48,844 bases of DNA, taken from assembly GCA_024228555.1 (NCBI GenBank), contig JAAETI010000933.1:1-48844 (forward strand), written 5' to 3'. The position numbers were made by a program, and so were the translations under genes. This stretch comes from a bacterium (GTDB lineage: Bacteria > Actinomycetota > Acidimicrobiia > Spongiisociales > UBA5794). Within the stretch, counting starts at the first letter, position 1, and every line of letters begins with the position of its first letter. This document shows, piece after piece, positions 1 through 8,348 of the stretch. The notes under the pieces are model-generated. The model had not been told where the DNA came from. It was given only the letters and a program-made list of their open reading frames with translations, and searched no databases.

Positions 1-672
1 CTCCGCCATCCCGACCAGAGCGTTGTCGGTGCCGTACGGCTGGCTTCCATGGCTTGGTGTTCCGGGAAGGCGCAACGAGCGCCAGGCCGGACCCTTCTCG
101 GCCACAGTCACCGGCAGCGTGAACCCGCTACTGGTACGGAAGCCAGGCGTGGCCACCTCGGTGAGCAGGTAGTCGCAAGCGACCAAATCCCAGTGCTCTT
201 CGACCAGGTGGCCGGCGCCCAACGCACCGCCGGACTCCTCATCGGCGACAGCGGCAAAGATGAGGTCGCCTGGCAACGGATCCAGCTCTCCGACCAGATA
301 GCGACGGAAAATAACCGCCATCGCAGCGGTCAGATTCAGCATGTCGACAGCTCCCCGCCCCCATACGTAGCCATCATTGATTTCGCCGCCAAACGGATCG
401 TGCAGCCAGCTCTCTGCCGTGACTGGTACAACGTCAAGATGAGGAAGCAGAGTCAGGACCGGGGCGCCTGGGGTCGATCCGGGTACCCGGTACACGACGC
501 TCTGGCGCCCTGGATGCGGTTCAACCACGGTGCCTTCGCGGCCAAAGAACTCAGCAAGTGTGGCCACCGAGCGATGCTCGAAACCGGAGTCAGCGGTGCC
601 ATCATTCACACAGGCGTTCCGGATGAGCCTCTGGGTCAGAGCGACAGTGTCGCTCGTGGAACCATCATTCAT
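1..672 (-). CDS. M20 family metallopeptidase, N-terminal part (runs off the window)
   Basis: The 224 codons visible encode the first half of an M20-type zinc peptidase; such enzymes hydrolyse small amide or peptide substrates in the cytoplasm (DapE, ArgE and dipeptidases are relatives). The family motifs are visible in order: a PHLDVVP metal-binding motif near residue 76, DPFGG then WGRGAVDM near residues 92-106, and ADEESGG near residues 135-141 with the acidic catalytic pair. The ATG at 672 overlaps the stop of the GNAT gene upstream by 8 bases, so the two are probably co-translated. The gene continues beyond base 1 and the dimerisation domain and remaining ligands are not seen. The exact substrate cannot be told from this half. 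The family call is firm, the specific enzyme is not. Confidence 0.88.
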   Translation of the reverse strand, partial: MNDGSTSDTVALTQRLIRNACVNDGTADSGFEHRSVATLAEFFGREGTVVEPHPGRQSVVYRVPGSTPGAPVLTLLPHLDVVPVTAESWLHDPFGGEINDGYVWGRGAVDMLNLTAAMAVIFRRYLVGELDPLPGDLIFAAVADEESGGALGAGHLVEEHWDLVACDYLLTEVATPGFRTSSGFTLPVTVAEKGPAWRSLRLPGTPSHGSQPYGTDNALVGMAE

Positions 673-1141
673 TGTCGTCGTGGTACATCGTGATGCGGCG
701 CGCCTTGAACCCTGCGCTCTCAAAGAAGTTCTTCGCAAGCCGATGACCCGGCGAGACAATCGCATCAAACTTGGTGATGCCAAGGCCTCGCAGCCAATCG
801 AGGGCTTGATCGAGCATGGCTTCGCCAACGGCGACCATGCGCGCCCACTCTTCGACGTACACCAGCTTGATAACACCGATACGCTCTCCTGCAGCCTGCG
901 GCCGCAGATCTTCGAGCCTCGCCCAGATGAATCCGAGAACGACATCATCGATCCCGCCGACAAAGAGTGCCGACTCATCGTCATCGAGAATCGAGGCAAA
1001 CGCCGCATCGACCGGTTCCGCAAGCCCGTCGGCAACGGGCCAGGCTTCCCGCAGATCGGCCTGCTCGTCTCGGGCGGGTCCGTACAACTGGACCAGAGTC
1101 CCAACATCGCTCGCTGTCGCTCGGCGGGCGGCGACAATCAC
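665..1141 (-). CDS. GNAT-family N-acetyltransferase
   Basis: A 158-residue protein with the size and layout of a single-domain GNAT acetyltransferase, transferring an acetyl group from acetyl-CoA to an unknown amine. Seen: an N-terminal segment starting RRATASDVGTLVQLY, a central strand FVGGIDDVVLGFIWARL, a V-Y-V-E-E-W stretch leading into a helix with VGEAMLDQALDWLRGLG, and a C-terminal HRLAKNFFESAGFKARR, the usual 'N-x-F/Y-E-x-x-G-F' ending of the fold. The chosen start is a GTG at 1141 that overlaps the mannosyltransferase stop as GTGA, with GGAAGAA just before it. An ATG at 1174 in the same frame would also work but lies deep inside the previous gene. The acceptor is not predictable. Confidence 0.8.
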   Translation of the reverse strand: MIVAARRATASDVGTLVQLYGPARDEQADLREAWPVADGLAEPVDAAFASILDDDESALFVGGIDDVVLGFIWARLEDLRPQAAGERIGVIKLVYVEEWARMVAVGEAMLDQALDWLRGLGITKFDAIVSPGHRLAKNFFESAGFKARRITMYHDDNE

Positions 1142-1857
1142 TTCTTCCGGCCAAGCATCCTGCCAATACCCCATCTGGTCACAAGCAGCATCGCCTCGAT
1201 CGCGATGCCCGCCCCCATCTTTGACGTGCCTCGGGTGCGATCGCGGAAGGTAATCGGAACCTCCCGCACATCCATCCCGGCCTCGGAGGCATTCCACGCC
1301 ATCTCCACTTGAAACCCGTACCCGGAGGCCTCGCAATCGGCGAAATCCAGCTTGCGGAGCGCATCGGCACGGAAAGCACGGAAACCTGCGGTCATATCCC
1401 CAATCTTGGTGCCCAGCATGGTGCGGGCGTAGATGTTGCCCCCGCGCGACAGCCAGCGCCGATGCCACGGCCAATTGTCGACACCACCGCCGGCTACGTA
1501 GCGACTCCCGATCGCAAGGTCTCCCCCGCTGGTAATGGCTTCAACCAGGCGCGGGAGATCATTCGGGTCATGGGAGAAGTCGGCGTCCATCTCACAGATG
1601 ACTTCGGCTTCGCTCTGCAGAGCCACCGCAAAGGCTGCTGCATATGCGGGCCCCAACCCCTGTTTAGTGCTGCGGTGTAGTACGGAAATGCGCTCGTCGG
1701 CAGCGGCGAGGCGATCCACTATTTCGCCGGTCCCATCTGGAGAACCATCATCGACAACAAGGAGCCCAAGATCGTGAGAACGCACCGCCTTGGCGATCAG
1801 TTCGATGTTCTCTGCTTCGTTGTAGGTTGGGACGACTACTACTACGTCAGACGGCAC
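1138..1857 (-). CDS. Polyprenol-phosphate mannosyltransferase-like GT2 enzyme (DPM1/Ppm1 family)
   Basis: A 239-residue family 2 glycosyltransferase of the dolichol/polyprenol monophosphomannose synthase type, which makes the lipid-linked mannose donor used for glycolipid or protein mannosylation at the membrane. Motifs: VVVPTYNEAENI at the N-terminus (nucleotide-sugar binding), VVDDGSPDGT near residue 36, the catalytic-type EMDADFSHDP near residue 90 (DxD), then GSRYVAGGGVDNWPWHRRWLSRGGN and a late TFRDRTRGTSKM. There is no C-terminal membrane domain, as in the actinobacterial stand-alone catalytic subunit. The start is a GTG at 1857, inside the end of the DUF4193 gene (11-base overlap). A GT87-type membrane mannosyltransferase, the kind of enzyme that uses such a donor, lies at the other end of the window. 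Donor specificity is inferred from the family. Confidence 0.88.
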   Translation of the reverse strand: MPSDVVVVVPTYNEAENIELIAKAVRSHDLGLLVVDDGSPDGTGEIVDRLAAADERISVLHRSTKQGLGPAYAAAFAVALQSEAEVICEMDADFSHDPNDLPRLVEAITSGGDLAIGSRYVAGGGVDNWPWHRRWLSRGGNIYARTMLGTKIGDMTAGFRAFRADALRKLDFADCEASGYGFQVEMAWNASEAGMDVREVPITFRDRTRGTSKMGAGIAIEAMLLVTRWGIGRMLGRKK

Positions 1858-2281
1858 AGTCGAGGCAGACCTTCTTGCGGCGGCTCGAAAGCTGGCTGCT
1901 CTTCTTCACAAGAAAGCAGATAGAACAAACGAATTCACCTTCGGTCACTCCGCCTGCTGAGCTTGCTTCGATGGAGATCTGGGCACGGCGTATGTCACGT
2001 AGTTGGGTCGCTTCGTCCACCACAATGGTCTCAGACGCCTCGTCTTCGGTCAGCATCTCGAGCTCTTCTGCTTCGAGATCATCGAGCGCCTCCGTGTCGG
2101 ATTCCGCATCACTGTCAGTTGTGCTGTCAGCAGAATCGTCTGCGTCATCGTCATTGACCGCGGCGTCCTCCGAGACGTCCTCGTCGACGACTTCATCGTC
2201 AAAAAGGTCATCCTCGATGGACTCATCCGGTTCGATTGTGTCGGACAAGACCTCGTCGACGTTCTTTTTGTCGTTGCTCAT
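1847..2281 (-). CDS. DUF4193-type acidic protein with C-terminal zinc-binding motif
   Basis: A 144-residue protein in two parts. Roughly the first 95 residues are extremely acidic and low in complexity (runs of D, E, S, T and A). The last 40 or so hold FVCSICFLVKKSSQLS and then KKVCLDCAV, giving two CxxC pairs that should bind one zinc. This arrangement matches the actinobacterial DUF4193 family, whose function is unknown. The ATG at 2281 is preceded by GAGAGGTGCC and begins MSNDKKNVDEVL; an in-frame extension to 2335 has no ribosome site and is less likely. The stop overlaps the following glycosyltransferase start by 11 bases. A DNA- or RNA-polymerase-associated role would suit an acidic tail plus zinc knuckle, but this is speculation. 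Confidence 0.85.
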   Translation of the reverse strand: MSNDKKNVDEVLSDTIEPDESIEDDLFDDEVVDEDVSEDAAVNDDDADDSADSTTDSDAESDTEALDDLEAEELEMLTEDEASETIVVDEATQLRDIRRAQISIEASSAGGVTEGEFVCSICFLVKKSSQLSSRRKKVCLDCAV

Positions 2282-2352
2282 GGCACCTCTCACTAGCGCG
2301 GCGAGTATATCCGCCGGAACAGCGTTGCCAATCACCTTTTCGGCTGATCTCG

Positions 2353-3237
2353 CTAAATCTTGAATTCAATCGCAGCTGGCACGACAGTAACCGATACCGA
2401 GCCGGTTCCGAGCAGTTCCCCATCTGCCTCGATTGGCCAGCTATCCGGGACCTCTATCCGCACCTTTTCCGCTGTCATACGTCGAACATTCTTGTGGCGA
2501 AGATGCATCCCCCGAATCACTCGCGGCATGACCGTGAGCGCTTTGCGGCGCGGTCCCGAGAACACCTGAACATCGACGATTCCATCGGCAACACTGGCCC
2601 GTGGTGCAATGTTCATGCCGCCACCGAAGAATTGACCGTTTGCAACGATCACTGCGATGGCGGTGCCTGCGACCTGTTTGCGCTCACTGACTCGTGCCGT
2701 CACTTGAGCGGGCCGGAAGAAAGGCAGAGCCAACCAGAATGCAATCGCATAACGTTTCGCACCAACCCATCTCGGCATCCTCGCCGCGGTCGTGACCGCT
2801 GCAGCACCCACGCCGACCTCGACGGCGTTGAGCACGTATCGCTCCCCAAAAGTGCCTTCGATGCGGAGCACGTCGGTCGGATACCAGTCATCGGTGGCCA
2901 GGTGAGCTGCTGCATCCTCGAGCCGGCGCGGCAGGGCAAATGTTCGAATGAAGTCGGACCCACTCCCCGCGGGAAGAAGCGCAAGCCGGGGCGGGCGATC
3001 CCACTGCTGCTGCATAAGGCCGTTGAGGATCAGATGAGCGGTGCCATCGCCGCCGACGCCCGCAAAGCTGGTCACTCCCGCGTCACGCCCCCTGGCGACG
3101 AGTTCGGCTACGTGGGCCGGGCTCTCGGAAACGTGAAGGTCGAAGTCGACACCGAGGGCGGACAGAGCCGCATCCGTGCGTTGTCGCAGTTCCTTTGGCC
3201 TTCCGGCTGATGGGTTGACTATCACCCACCACTTCAT
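2353..3237 (-). CDS. Diacylglycerol/lipid kinase family protein (DagK catalytic domain)
   Basis: A 294-residue ATP-dependent lipid kinase of the DAGK_cat/LCB5/YegS family, phosphorylating diacylglycerol or a related lipid at the membrane. Seen: VIVNPSAGRPKE at residues 6-17, the nucleotide-binding GVGGDGTAHLILNGL near residue 60, LLPAGSGSDFIRTF near residue 87 (the G-T/S-G-N/S-D element), and the late EADGELLGTGSVSVTVVPAA that closes the C-terminal beta-sandwich. The length is normal for the family. The start overlaps the stop of helY by 4 bases (ATGA), so it belongs to the tatA-tatC-helY transcription unit. The substrate is not determined by the sequence; in actinobacteria relatives act on diacylglycerol or phosphatidylinositol-type lipids. 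Confidence 0.88.
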   Translation of the reverse strand: MKWWVIVNPSAGRPKELRQRTDAALSALGVDFDLHVSESPAHVAELVARGRDAGVTSFAGVGGDGTAHLILNGLMQQQWDRPPRLALLPAGSGSDFIRTFALPRRLEDAAAHLATDDWYPTDVLRIEGTFGERYVLNAVEVGVGAAAVTTAARMPRWVGAKRYAIAFWLALPFFRPAQVTARVSERKQVAGTAIAVIVANGQFFGGGMNIAPRASVADGIVDVQVFSGPRRKALTVMPRVIRGMHLRHKNVRRMTAEKVRIEVPDSWPIEADGELLGTGSVSVTVVPAAIEFKI

Positions 3238-5741
3238 GCTTTGCCTCCAGCTGCCACGACTCCTCTGTCGAGGCGCCGTATTCCGTCCGCGGCTACTTCG
3301 GCCAACGACGGGAACCCATCCCGAAGCTGGCGCATGACATCGATTAGTTGTCGACAGTTGCGGACGAAGTCGCCCGCGGCCAGGTCGTTGTCGAACAAGT
3401 CGTCGAGATCATGTCCTGCCGCCCAAGCGTAAGCAATCGACGCAAATCCTGTCTCGGGTGGGCGCGTCTCGGGCAACCCTGCGGCTCTCTCAGCTTTGCT
3501 CAACGCAACCGCAAGCTCTTCGACGGCGTCGATGCACGGCTCGATCGCGGTCGGCGGCGGGATTAGGTCGCCATCGAGCCGGCGTGCCTCGTACGTGAAC
3601 AGCGAAGTCAAGGCGGCCAAGGATGGGGCGGTCAAACCATCGAGCAGCCCCCGTGACACTGCTTCGGTCAGCAGAAGGTCGAGTTCGTTGTAGACAAAAC
3701 GGAGTTGCCGCCCCTTGTCGGTGAGTGTCCAGGATTTGACGTAACCCCAGTCTTCGAGAAGCTTGATGATCGTCCGGAAGGTCTTGACGAGGCCCTCATC
3801 GCTGCGTTGCAGGCGTCTCTCCAATCTCTTCGAATCTTGCTCGGCCTTCTTCAGCCGCCGAATCGCCTTGAGATGCGACGACAGATCTGGACAGCCCGCC
3901 ACCGTGTCGTCCGTAGCCGTTTGATGCTCAACGACTGCGAACGACTCGTCCGGCTCCCACTCACGGAGCAATCGCGCCACGCTGCTGCGGTAGCCACTGT
4001 CACGTGTCTGCACCGGCTCGGGAAGCACCATCTGCCCCACCACCGCAACCGATGTGTCGAGCTGATCGGCTGAAGGACGAGTTGTCGAACCATCAGCTGC
4101 GACGAGAACCATCCTCGGGTTCGCCCCCCACCCTCGCGCCAGCAGCACCGCAAGATCGTCAGGATCGGCTGTCAAGCGCAACACGTCTCCTTCGCCAAAG
4201 CGTTGGGCGAAGTCACGAAGCTCCTGATAGCGGTCCAGTTTCGTCGATCCACCCTGCTCGACGTAGGCCCAGATATCGCCCTTCTCGCAGTCAGCAAGAG
4301 TGCGGAACTGAGCAACTTCTTCGTTGCGATCCTCAAGCCGCGCCTTCAGCTTGCCGCGCCGCTCCTCGGTACGGAACTGGGCAAACGATGCGTTCAGCAG
4401 CGTCTCCGCAGACTTCCGGTCATGGTTGGGCACCAGGTTCGCCGCCATGTTGTAGGTCGGCTGGAAACTCGAGACGAGTGGATGGCTGCCCTCGGCAGCG
4501 ATGGCGGCGACCCGCTCAAACGGGATGTCGAAGTTGTGCAACACGACGGCTGTGCCCTCGGTATCAATGCCGCGTCGGCCCGCCCGCCCGGTCAGCTGGG
4601 TGTAGTCGCCGGGCTGGATGATCTCGTGAGCCTCGCCGTTGAACTTCGACAACCGCTCGATAACAACCGAACGCGCAGGCATGTTGATCCCCAGCGAAAG
4701 CGTCTCGGTTGCAAAGACGAGCTTCACCAGCCCGTCGATGAAAAGGTCCTCCACCGTCTCCTTGAAGGCCGGAACCATCCCTGCGTGGTGGGCGGCAACG
4801 CCCTGTTCGAGGCGACCCAGCCAGCTCGCATAGCCGAGCGCGCTCAGATCCTGAGCAGGCAAATGATCCGTCAGCTCCTCGACACGACGACGAATCTCGG
4901 CACGTTCGTCCGACGAAGTCAGACCCAGGTGAGAAGCAGCAACCGTCTCGGCGGCTTGGTCACAGCCGGCTCTCGAGAAGATGAAGTAGATGGCCGGGAG
5001 CAGGCCGGCAGCACTCAGCTCCTCGGCCACCTCGAGCCGACGCGGGGCGGCGAAACGCCGGTGCCGTCCCCGACCCTTCTGGAGAAGCCTGCTTATCTGT
5101 GGGTTCGCCCGGGAGCCACGGAACACGGGCATCAGCTCGAGTGCGCTGTCGCGGTGCCTGTCCTTGACCAGATACATACTCTCCAGTGGGACAGGCCGGT
5201 GGGTTTCGATCACCAATTCGGTCTCACCACGCCGACTCCGCACCCAGGCAGTGAACTCCTCCGGATTTGCGATCGTTGCTGACAGGCAAACCACGGGTAC
5301 TTCCGAGGGCAGATGGATGATGACCTCCTCCCATACCGCTCCCCGATATCGGTTCTGGAGGTAGTGCACCTCATCGAGGATCACCACAGACAGATCATCG
5401 AGGGCCCGCGACTCCGAGTAGATCATGTTGCGGAGCACTTCAGTGGTCATGACGACCACAGGGGCATCGCCGTTGATCACATTGTCTCCGGTGAGCAAGC
5501 CAACGGTGTCGACACCCAACATGTCACACAGATCCGAGTACTTCTGATTGGAGAGCGCCTTGATCGGAGTCGTGTAAAAAGCGCGAGTGCCGCCGGCCAG
5601 GGCCCTACCAACAGCGTGTTCTGCGATCAGCGTCTTGCCTGCTCCGGTCGGGGCGACGACGACCACTGATTTGCCGCCGTCGATGTGGCGCATAGACGCA
5701 AGCTGGAATGGATCCGGTGTGAACCCCCGATCCTCACTCAT
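3234..5741 (-). CDS. helY: DEAD/DEAH-box helicase HelY-like (Ski2-like RNA helicase)
   Basis: An 835-residue superfamily 2 helicase of the Ski2/HelY class, expected to unwind RNA with ATP. The core motifs are complete: Walker A VVAPTGAGKT at residues 29-38, motif Ia TTPIKALSNQKY, motif II DEVHYL near residue 124, motif III SATIAN, then in the second RecA-like domain HHAGMVP, ATETLSLGINMPAR and the arginine-finger motif VI QLTGRAGRRG. The C-terminal third has the helical DSHCT-like region (LLTEAVSRGLLDGL, LFTYEARRLDGD, WAAGHDLDDLF). It overlaps tatC upstream and the lipid kinase downstream, each by 4 bases. The order tatA-tatC-helY after pafABC is the same as in Mycobacterium tuberculosis, which supports the name. 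Confidence 0.93.
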   Translation of the reverse strand: MSEDRGFTPDPFQLASMRHIDGGKSVVVVAPTGAGKTLIAEHAVGRALAGGTRAFYTTPIKALSNQKYSDLCDMLGVDTVGLLTGDNVINGDAPVVVMTTEVLRNMIYSESRALDDLSVVILDEVHYLQNRYRGAVWEEVIIHLPSEVPVVCLSATIANPEEFTAWVRSRRGETELVIETHRPVPLESMYLVKDRHRDSALELMPVFRGSRANPQISRLLQKGRGRHRRFAAPRRLEVAEELSAAGLLPAIYFIFSRAGCDQAAETVAASHLGLTSSDERAEIRRRVEELTDHLPAQDLSALGYASWLGRLEQGVAAHHAGMVPAFKETVEDLFIDGLVKLVFATETLSLGINMPARSVVIERLSKFNGEAHEIIQPGDYTQLTGRAGRRGIDTEGTAVVLHNFDIPFERVAAIAAEGSHPLVSSFQPTYNMAANLVPNHDRKSAETLLNASFAQFRTEERRGKLKARLEDRNEEVAQFRTLADCEKGDIWAYVEQGGSTKLDRYQELRDFAQRFGEGDVLRLTADPDDLAVLLARGWGANPRMVLVAADGSTTRPSADQLDTSVAVVGQMVLPEPVQTRDSGYRSSVARLLREWEPDESFAVVEHQTATDDTVAGCPDLSSHLKAIRRLKKAEQDSKRLERRLQRSDEGLVKTFRTIIKLLEDWGYVKSWTLTDKGRQLRFVYNELDLLLTEAVSRGLLDGLTAPSLAALTSLFTYEARRLDGDLIPPPTAIEPCIDAVEELAVALSKAERAAGLPETRPPETGFASIAYAWAAGHDLDDLFDNDLAAGDFVRNCRQLIDVMRQLRDGFPSLAEVAADGIRRLDRGVVAAGGKA

Positions 5742-6445
5742 CGTTTCAGAATGAGGCGAATCGACAGTATGGATGCTTCGTACAGCAGGTACATCGGAGT
5801 CGACAGCATCAGCAGTGTGATCGGATCACCTCCGGGGGTCATCAGAGCCGCCGCGACGACAACCACAACCACTGCCCATCGGCGCTGCTCCCGCAGCGCC
5901 CGGCTGCTGATCAGCCCCAGTGCGGCGGCTGCAAACAAGAACACAGGGAACTGGAAAGCCAACCCGAACGCCAGGATGAAGCGCATGGCAAAACTGAAAT
6001 AGAAGTTGACGCCAACCGTCTCCTGAAGGAGATCGCCCGCAAAGCTGAACAACACCCGCAGGGCCAGCGGCAGCGTGTAATAGCCAAGCGCTACGCCGGA
6101 CATGAACAAGAGCGCCATCACCGCCGACAAGGGATACACGTAACGCCGTTCGCGATTGGTCAAGGCCGGCCCGATGAAGCGCCACACCTGATACATGATG
6201 ACGGGGCTGGCAATGATGAACCCTCCGAACAGAGCCACCCGGAGAGCAAGCGAGAATGGCTCCGTTGGTTGGAAGAAGGCCAGAGGTTGATCGGTGGCCC
6301 CTTCGTAGGGCTTCGCCAGTACGGCCAGTATGTCTCGATAGAAAATGAAGCCAACCACAGACCCGACGGCCACCGCCACGAGCGACTTGATCAGCCGCGA
6401 CCGCAGTTCTACCAGATGGTCCATCAGCGACATCCTGGAGGTCAT
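5738..6445 (-). CDS. tatC: Sec-independent protein translocase subunit TatC
   Basis: A 235-residue integral membrane protein, the twin-arginine signal-peptide receptor of the Tat export system, which moves folded proteins across the cytoplasmic membrane. The N-terminus MSLMDHLVELRSRL is the conserved TatC signature (H-L-x-E-L-R-x-R), and a proline-rich loop PFSLALRVALFGG plus PVIMYQVWRFIGPALTNRERR follow, with the F-x-P-x-L region near residue 90. Six hydrophobic segments can be counted. It overlaps tatA (start ATG within the last codons of tatA) and helY (4-base ATGA overlap), so all three should be made together. Confidence 0.97.
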   Translation of the reverse strand: MTSRMSLMDHLVELRSRLIKSLVAVAVGSVVGFIFYRDILAVLAKPYEGATDQPLAFFQPTEPFSLALRVALFGGFIIASPVIMYQVWRFIGPALTNRERRYVYPLSAVMALLFMSGVALGYYTLPLALRVLFSFAGDLLQETVGVNFYFSFAMRFILAFGLAFQFPVFLFAAAALGLISSRALREQRRWAVVVVVVAAALMTPGGDPITLLMLSTPMYLLYEASILSIRLILKR

Positions 6446-6879
6446 GACTCATCCTCAGAATCGGGAGACGCCGCATCGGTTTCTTCCGTCCCGTCGACCG
6501 GTTCGTCGGTCTCGGTCGCCTCGTCCAGATCCTTGATCTGCTGGTTGGTGTCCTCGAGATGCTGTTCGAGTTCCTTCTTGGAAGCCGCCAACTGGTCTTC
6601 GAGCTCCTTTTTTGCCTTGGTGACGTCATCGGTGACAGAGGCGAGTGAAGTGCCCATGTCCTCCTTGATGCCGAGCACCTCCTTGTTCAAGTCCTTCAGA
6701 GGCTCGCTGATCTCCTTGAACTCGCCCTCGAATTCTTGGCGAAGGTCGGTGACCATGGAACGGCCTTTGCGCACCCACTCGCCCGCTTTCTGCGCCATTT
6801 CGGGCAAACGTTGGGGTCCAAAGACAATGAGGATCACCAGCGCGATCGTCAGGATTTCTGAGAGGGTGAAGTTGGGCAT
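6442..6879 (-). CDS. tatA: Sec-independent protein translocase TatA/TatB family protein with long coiled-coil tail
   Basis: A 145-residue TatA/B protein that would form the Tat translocation pore or its TatB-like partner. The start at 6879 gives the standard short N-terminus, a single membrane helix with LTIALVILIVFGPQRLP (the F-G-P hinge is intact), then an amphipathic helix with MAQKAGEWVRKGRS. The tail, about residues 45-125, is a charged predicted coiled coil (KAKKELEDQLAASKKELEQHL) ending in a very acidic DEPVDGTEE-type segment. The long tail is more TatB-like than TatA-like; only one such gene is in the window, so it could act as either. There is no obvious Shine-Dalgarno sequence before the ATG. 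The gene overlaps tatC by 4 bases. Confidence 0.9.
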   Translation of the reverse strand: MPNFTLSEILTIALVILIVFGPQRLPEMAQKAGEWVRKGRSMVTDLRQEFEGEFKEISEPLKDLNKEVLGIKEDMGTSLASVTDDVTKAKKELEDQLAASKKELEQHLEDTNQQIKDLDEATETDEPVDGTEETDAASPDSEDES

Positions 6880-6951
6880 CGGTGGAGAGATGGTAGTGGT
6901 CTTGCCATCTGAGACCGTTGTTACCGCAGCCGGGACTACCCGCCAATAAGG

Positions 6952-6981
6952 AAAGTGCCGGTCCTTGCGGTCCGGCACTTT
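6952..6981 (-). terminator. Rho-independent-type hairpin downstream of the zinc-ribbon gene
   Basis: A perfect 10-bp inverted repeat (AAAGTGCCGG / CCGGCACTTT) with a 10-base loop lies 29 bases after the stop of the zinc-ribbon gene and 72 bases before the tatA start. Read on the minus strand it ends in CTTTCC, so the T-run is short. It most likely ends the upstream transcript and separates it from the tat-helY operon. Confidence 0.65.
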
Positions 6982-7010
6982 GTCGCCCTTGGAGTAGGAG
7001 CAGCTGAGAT

Positions 7011-7304
7011 CTAGTTGGTGGCGAGTTCCGAGAACCAATCGTCACTATCGAGGGAGGTGACGAAGCCGTCGATCTCGCCTTCAGTGATGGGTCCGGTGGT
7101 TGCGATGATGTCGTACTCGACACCGGTCGCGAGCAGGATGCTCACAACACGATGGTTGGCGGGTCGGCGCTGGGTGATGCCGCAAAATGGACACGAGAAC
7201 CTATAGGTTCCGTTTGAGGTTTCCGAGCTGAGCTCGAGGCCAATATCGGCCGTTGTGAGCTCTACGTCGCCACAGCGATTGCACGTAGTTCTGATGGTGG
7301 TCAT
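7011..7304 (-). CDS. Small zinc-ribbon protein of unknown function
   Basis: A 97-residue soluble protein. Two CxxC pairs, CNRC at residues 8-11 and CPFC near residues 38-41, should form a single zinc ribbon in the N-terminal half; the C-terminal half (RPANHRVVSILLATGVEYDII then an acidic EGEIDGFVTSLDSDDWF) looks like an interaction region. The start ATG at 7304 is preceded by GGAGTAGGG. The gene stands alone between pafC and tatA with a hairpin after it and a 7-bp inverted repeat in its upstream region. In Mycobacterium tuberculosis pafC is followed directly by tatA, so this is an added gene. No function can be assigned; a transcription-related role would be a guess. Confidence 0.75.
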   Translation of the reverse strand: MTTIRTTCNRCGDVELTTADIGLELSSETSNGTYRFSCPFCGITQRRPANHRVVSILLATGVEYDIIATTGPITEGEIDGFVTSLDSDDWFSELATN

Positions 7305-7368
7305 TTGGCCCTACTCCGTGAGGTGCTTATCTCTCCCCTTTCACATCGGCAGACGCGGGTCTCCCTAA

Positions 7369-7391
7369 ATGACTATTTGTGATGTAGTCAT
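7369..7391. promoter_or_regulatory. 7-bp inverted repeat, possible operator of the zinc-ribbon gene
   Basis: ATGACTA and TAGTCAT form a perfect inverted repeat with a 9-base spacer, 65 bases upstream of the zinc-ribbon start and 22 bases after the pafC stop. Next to it, on the minus strand, CCCATA occurs twice 12 bases apart. The arrangement looks like a binding site for a dimeric regulator; which regulator is unknown. The T-rich run expected of a terminator is absent. Confidence 0.35.
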
Positions 7392-7412
7392 ATGGGTTAG
7401 CCTATGGGAGGT

Positions 7413-8348
7413 TTAGGCAATAACGCCATATCGGGCCAAAACCCGGGCTCGCATGTCCTCCAGGGCTTCGTGAACCTCGGCACCTTTGACCAATTCGGCA
7501 CTCTCGCCAAGCCGCAACAACAAGCGAGCAACCACTGAAGCATCCGAAGCGGAGAAGCGGACTGTCAGGCCCGATTCGTCGTCGCTGACGATCTCAACCG
7601 GGTAGTAGTCGGCGACCCATCTGGCGTAATCATGGAGCCGGATCAACGCCCGCACGTCTTCCTCACCAGGTGTGTAGCCGATCTCGGGGCTTGCGGAGTG
7701 CTCGATAACCTCGAACGACTCGCCGGTGGTCGCCAGCTCCCTGATCCGGTCGACACGAAACACCCGCTCTGCCTGCGCCGACCTGCACCTACCGCGCAGG
7801 TACCAGTTGCCCATCGTCGTAAACACAACCCACGGCTCAACATCTCGCTCTGAGGTTTTCCCAGAGGCGAGGGCGGTGTAGACGATCCGGACGACCTCTC
7901 CGTTGGTGGCGGCGTTGCGCAGCTCCGCAACCAACGGAGGCTCCGCCAGGTCAACCACCAAAGCCTCGTCGTCGACACCCATCACCGCGGTTTGCAGCTT
8001 CTTCACTGCAGTTTCTAGAGCCGGCGGTGCTTGCCCTGTCGACATGAGTGCCATCCCCGAAGCCAACAGCGACAGTGCCTCCGGCGGGGTCAGACGGATC
8101 GGGTTGGCGAAATAGTCGGCCAGCTCGACGACAACCTCGTCTTCGTCGATATACGCAACCATCAAGTCGCCGGGACCGTAGCCGGGCAGACCACACACAA
8201 AGACCAGATCGAGGTCCGCCGCCAGATCCCGTCTGGTGTAGCCAAAGCGCTCGCACACCTCATCAACACTGGCCCCTGCGTTGGCAATAACCCATGGCAG
8301 CATTGCCAAGATGCGGTTCAGCCGCTTTGCGGTCTTGGGGCTGGTCAT
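7413..8348 (-). CDS. pafC: WYL-domain transcriptional regulator PafC
   Basis: A 311-residue regulator: an N-terminal helix-turn-helix-like segment (residues about 5-60, with ASVDEVCERFGYTRRDLAADL), then a WYL domain (about 130-230) including VRIVYTALASG, the region around VEPWVVFTTMGNWYLRGRC (WYL-like core) and RVFRVDRIREL, and a WCX C-terminal extension (from about 235). In mycobacteria PafB and PafC act together as a DNA-damage-responsive transcription activator that works independently of LexA. Here pafC overlaps pafB by 4 bases (ATGA), matching that partnership. The pair lies behind pafA although it is not needed for pupylation in the species studied. Confidence 0.92.
   Translation of the reverse strand: MTSPKTAKRLNRILAMLPWVIANAGASVDEVCERFGYTRRDLAADLDLVFVCGLPGYGPGDLMVAYIDEDEVVVELADYFANPIRLTPPEALSLLASGMALMSTGQAPPALETAVKKLQTAVMGVDDEALVVDLAEPPLVAELRNAATNGEVVRIVYTALASGKTSERDVEPWVVFTTMGNWYLRGRCRSAQAERVFRVDRIRELATTGESFEVIEHSASPEIGYTPGEEDVRALIRLHDYARWVADYYPVEIVSDDESGLTVRFSASDASVVARLLLRLGESAELVKGAEVHEALEDMRARVLARYGVIA

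Noticed and set aside
24-40. TTGTCGGTG, a perfect PafBC-type 9-mer, inside the M20 gene
   Set aside because: It lies in coding sequence with no TAnnnT at 8 bases and on the strand opposite the gene.
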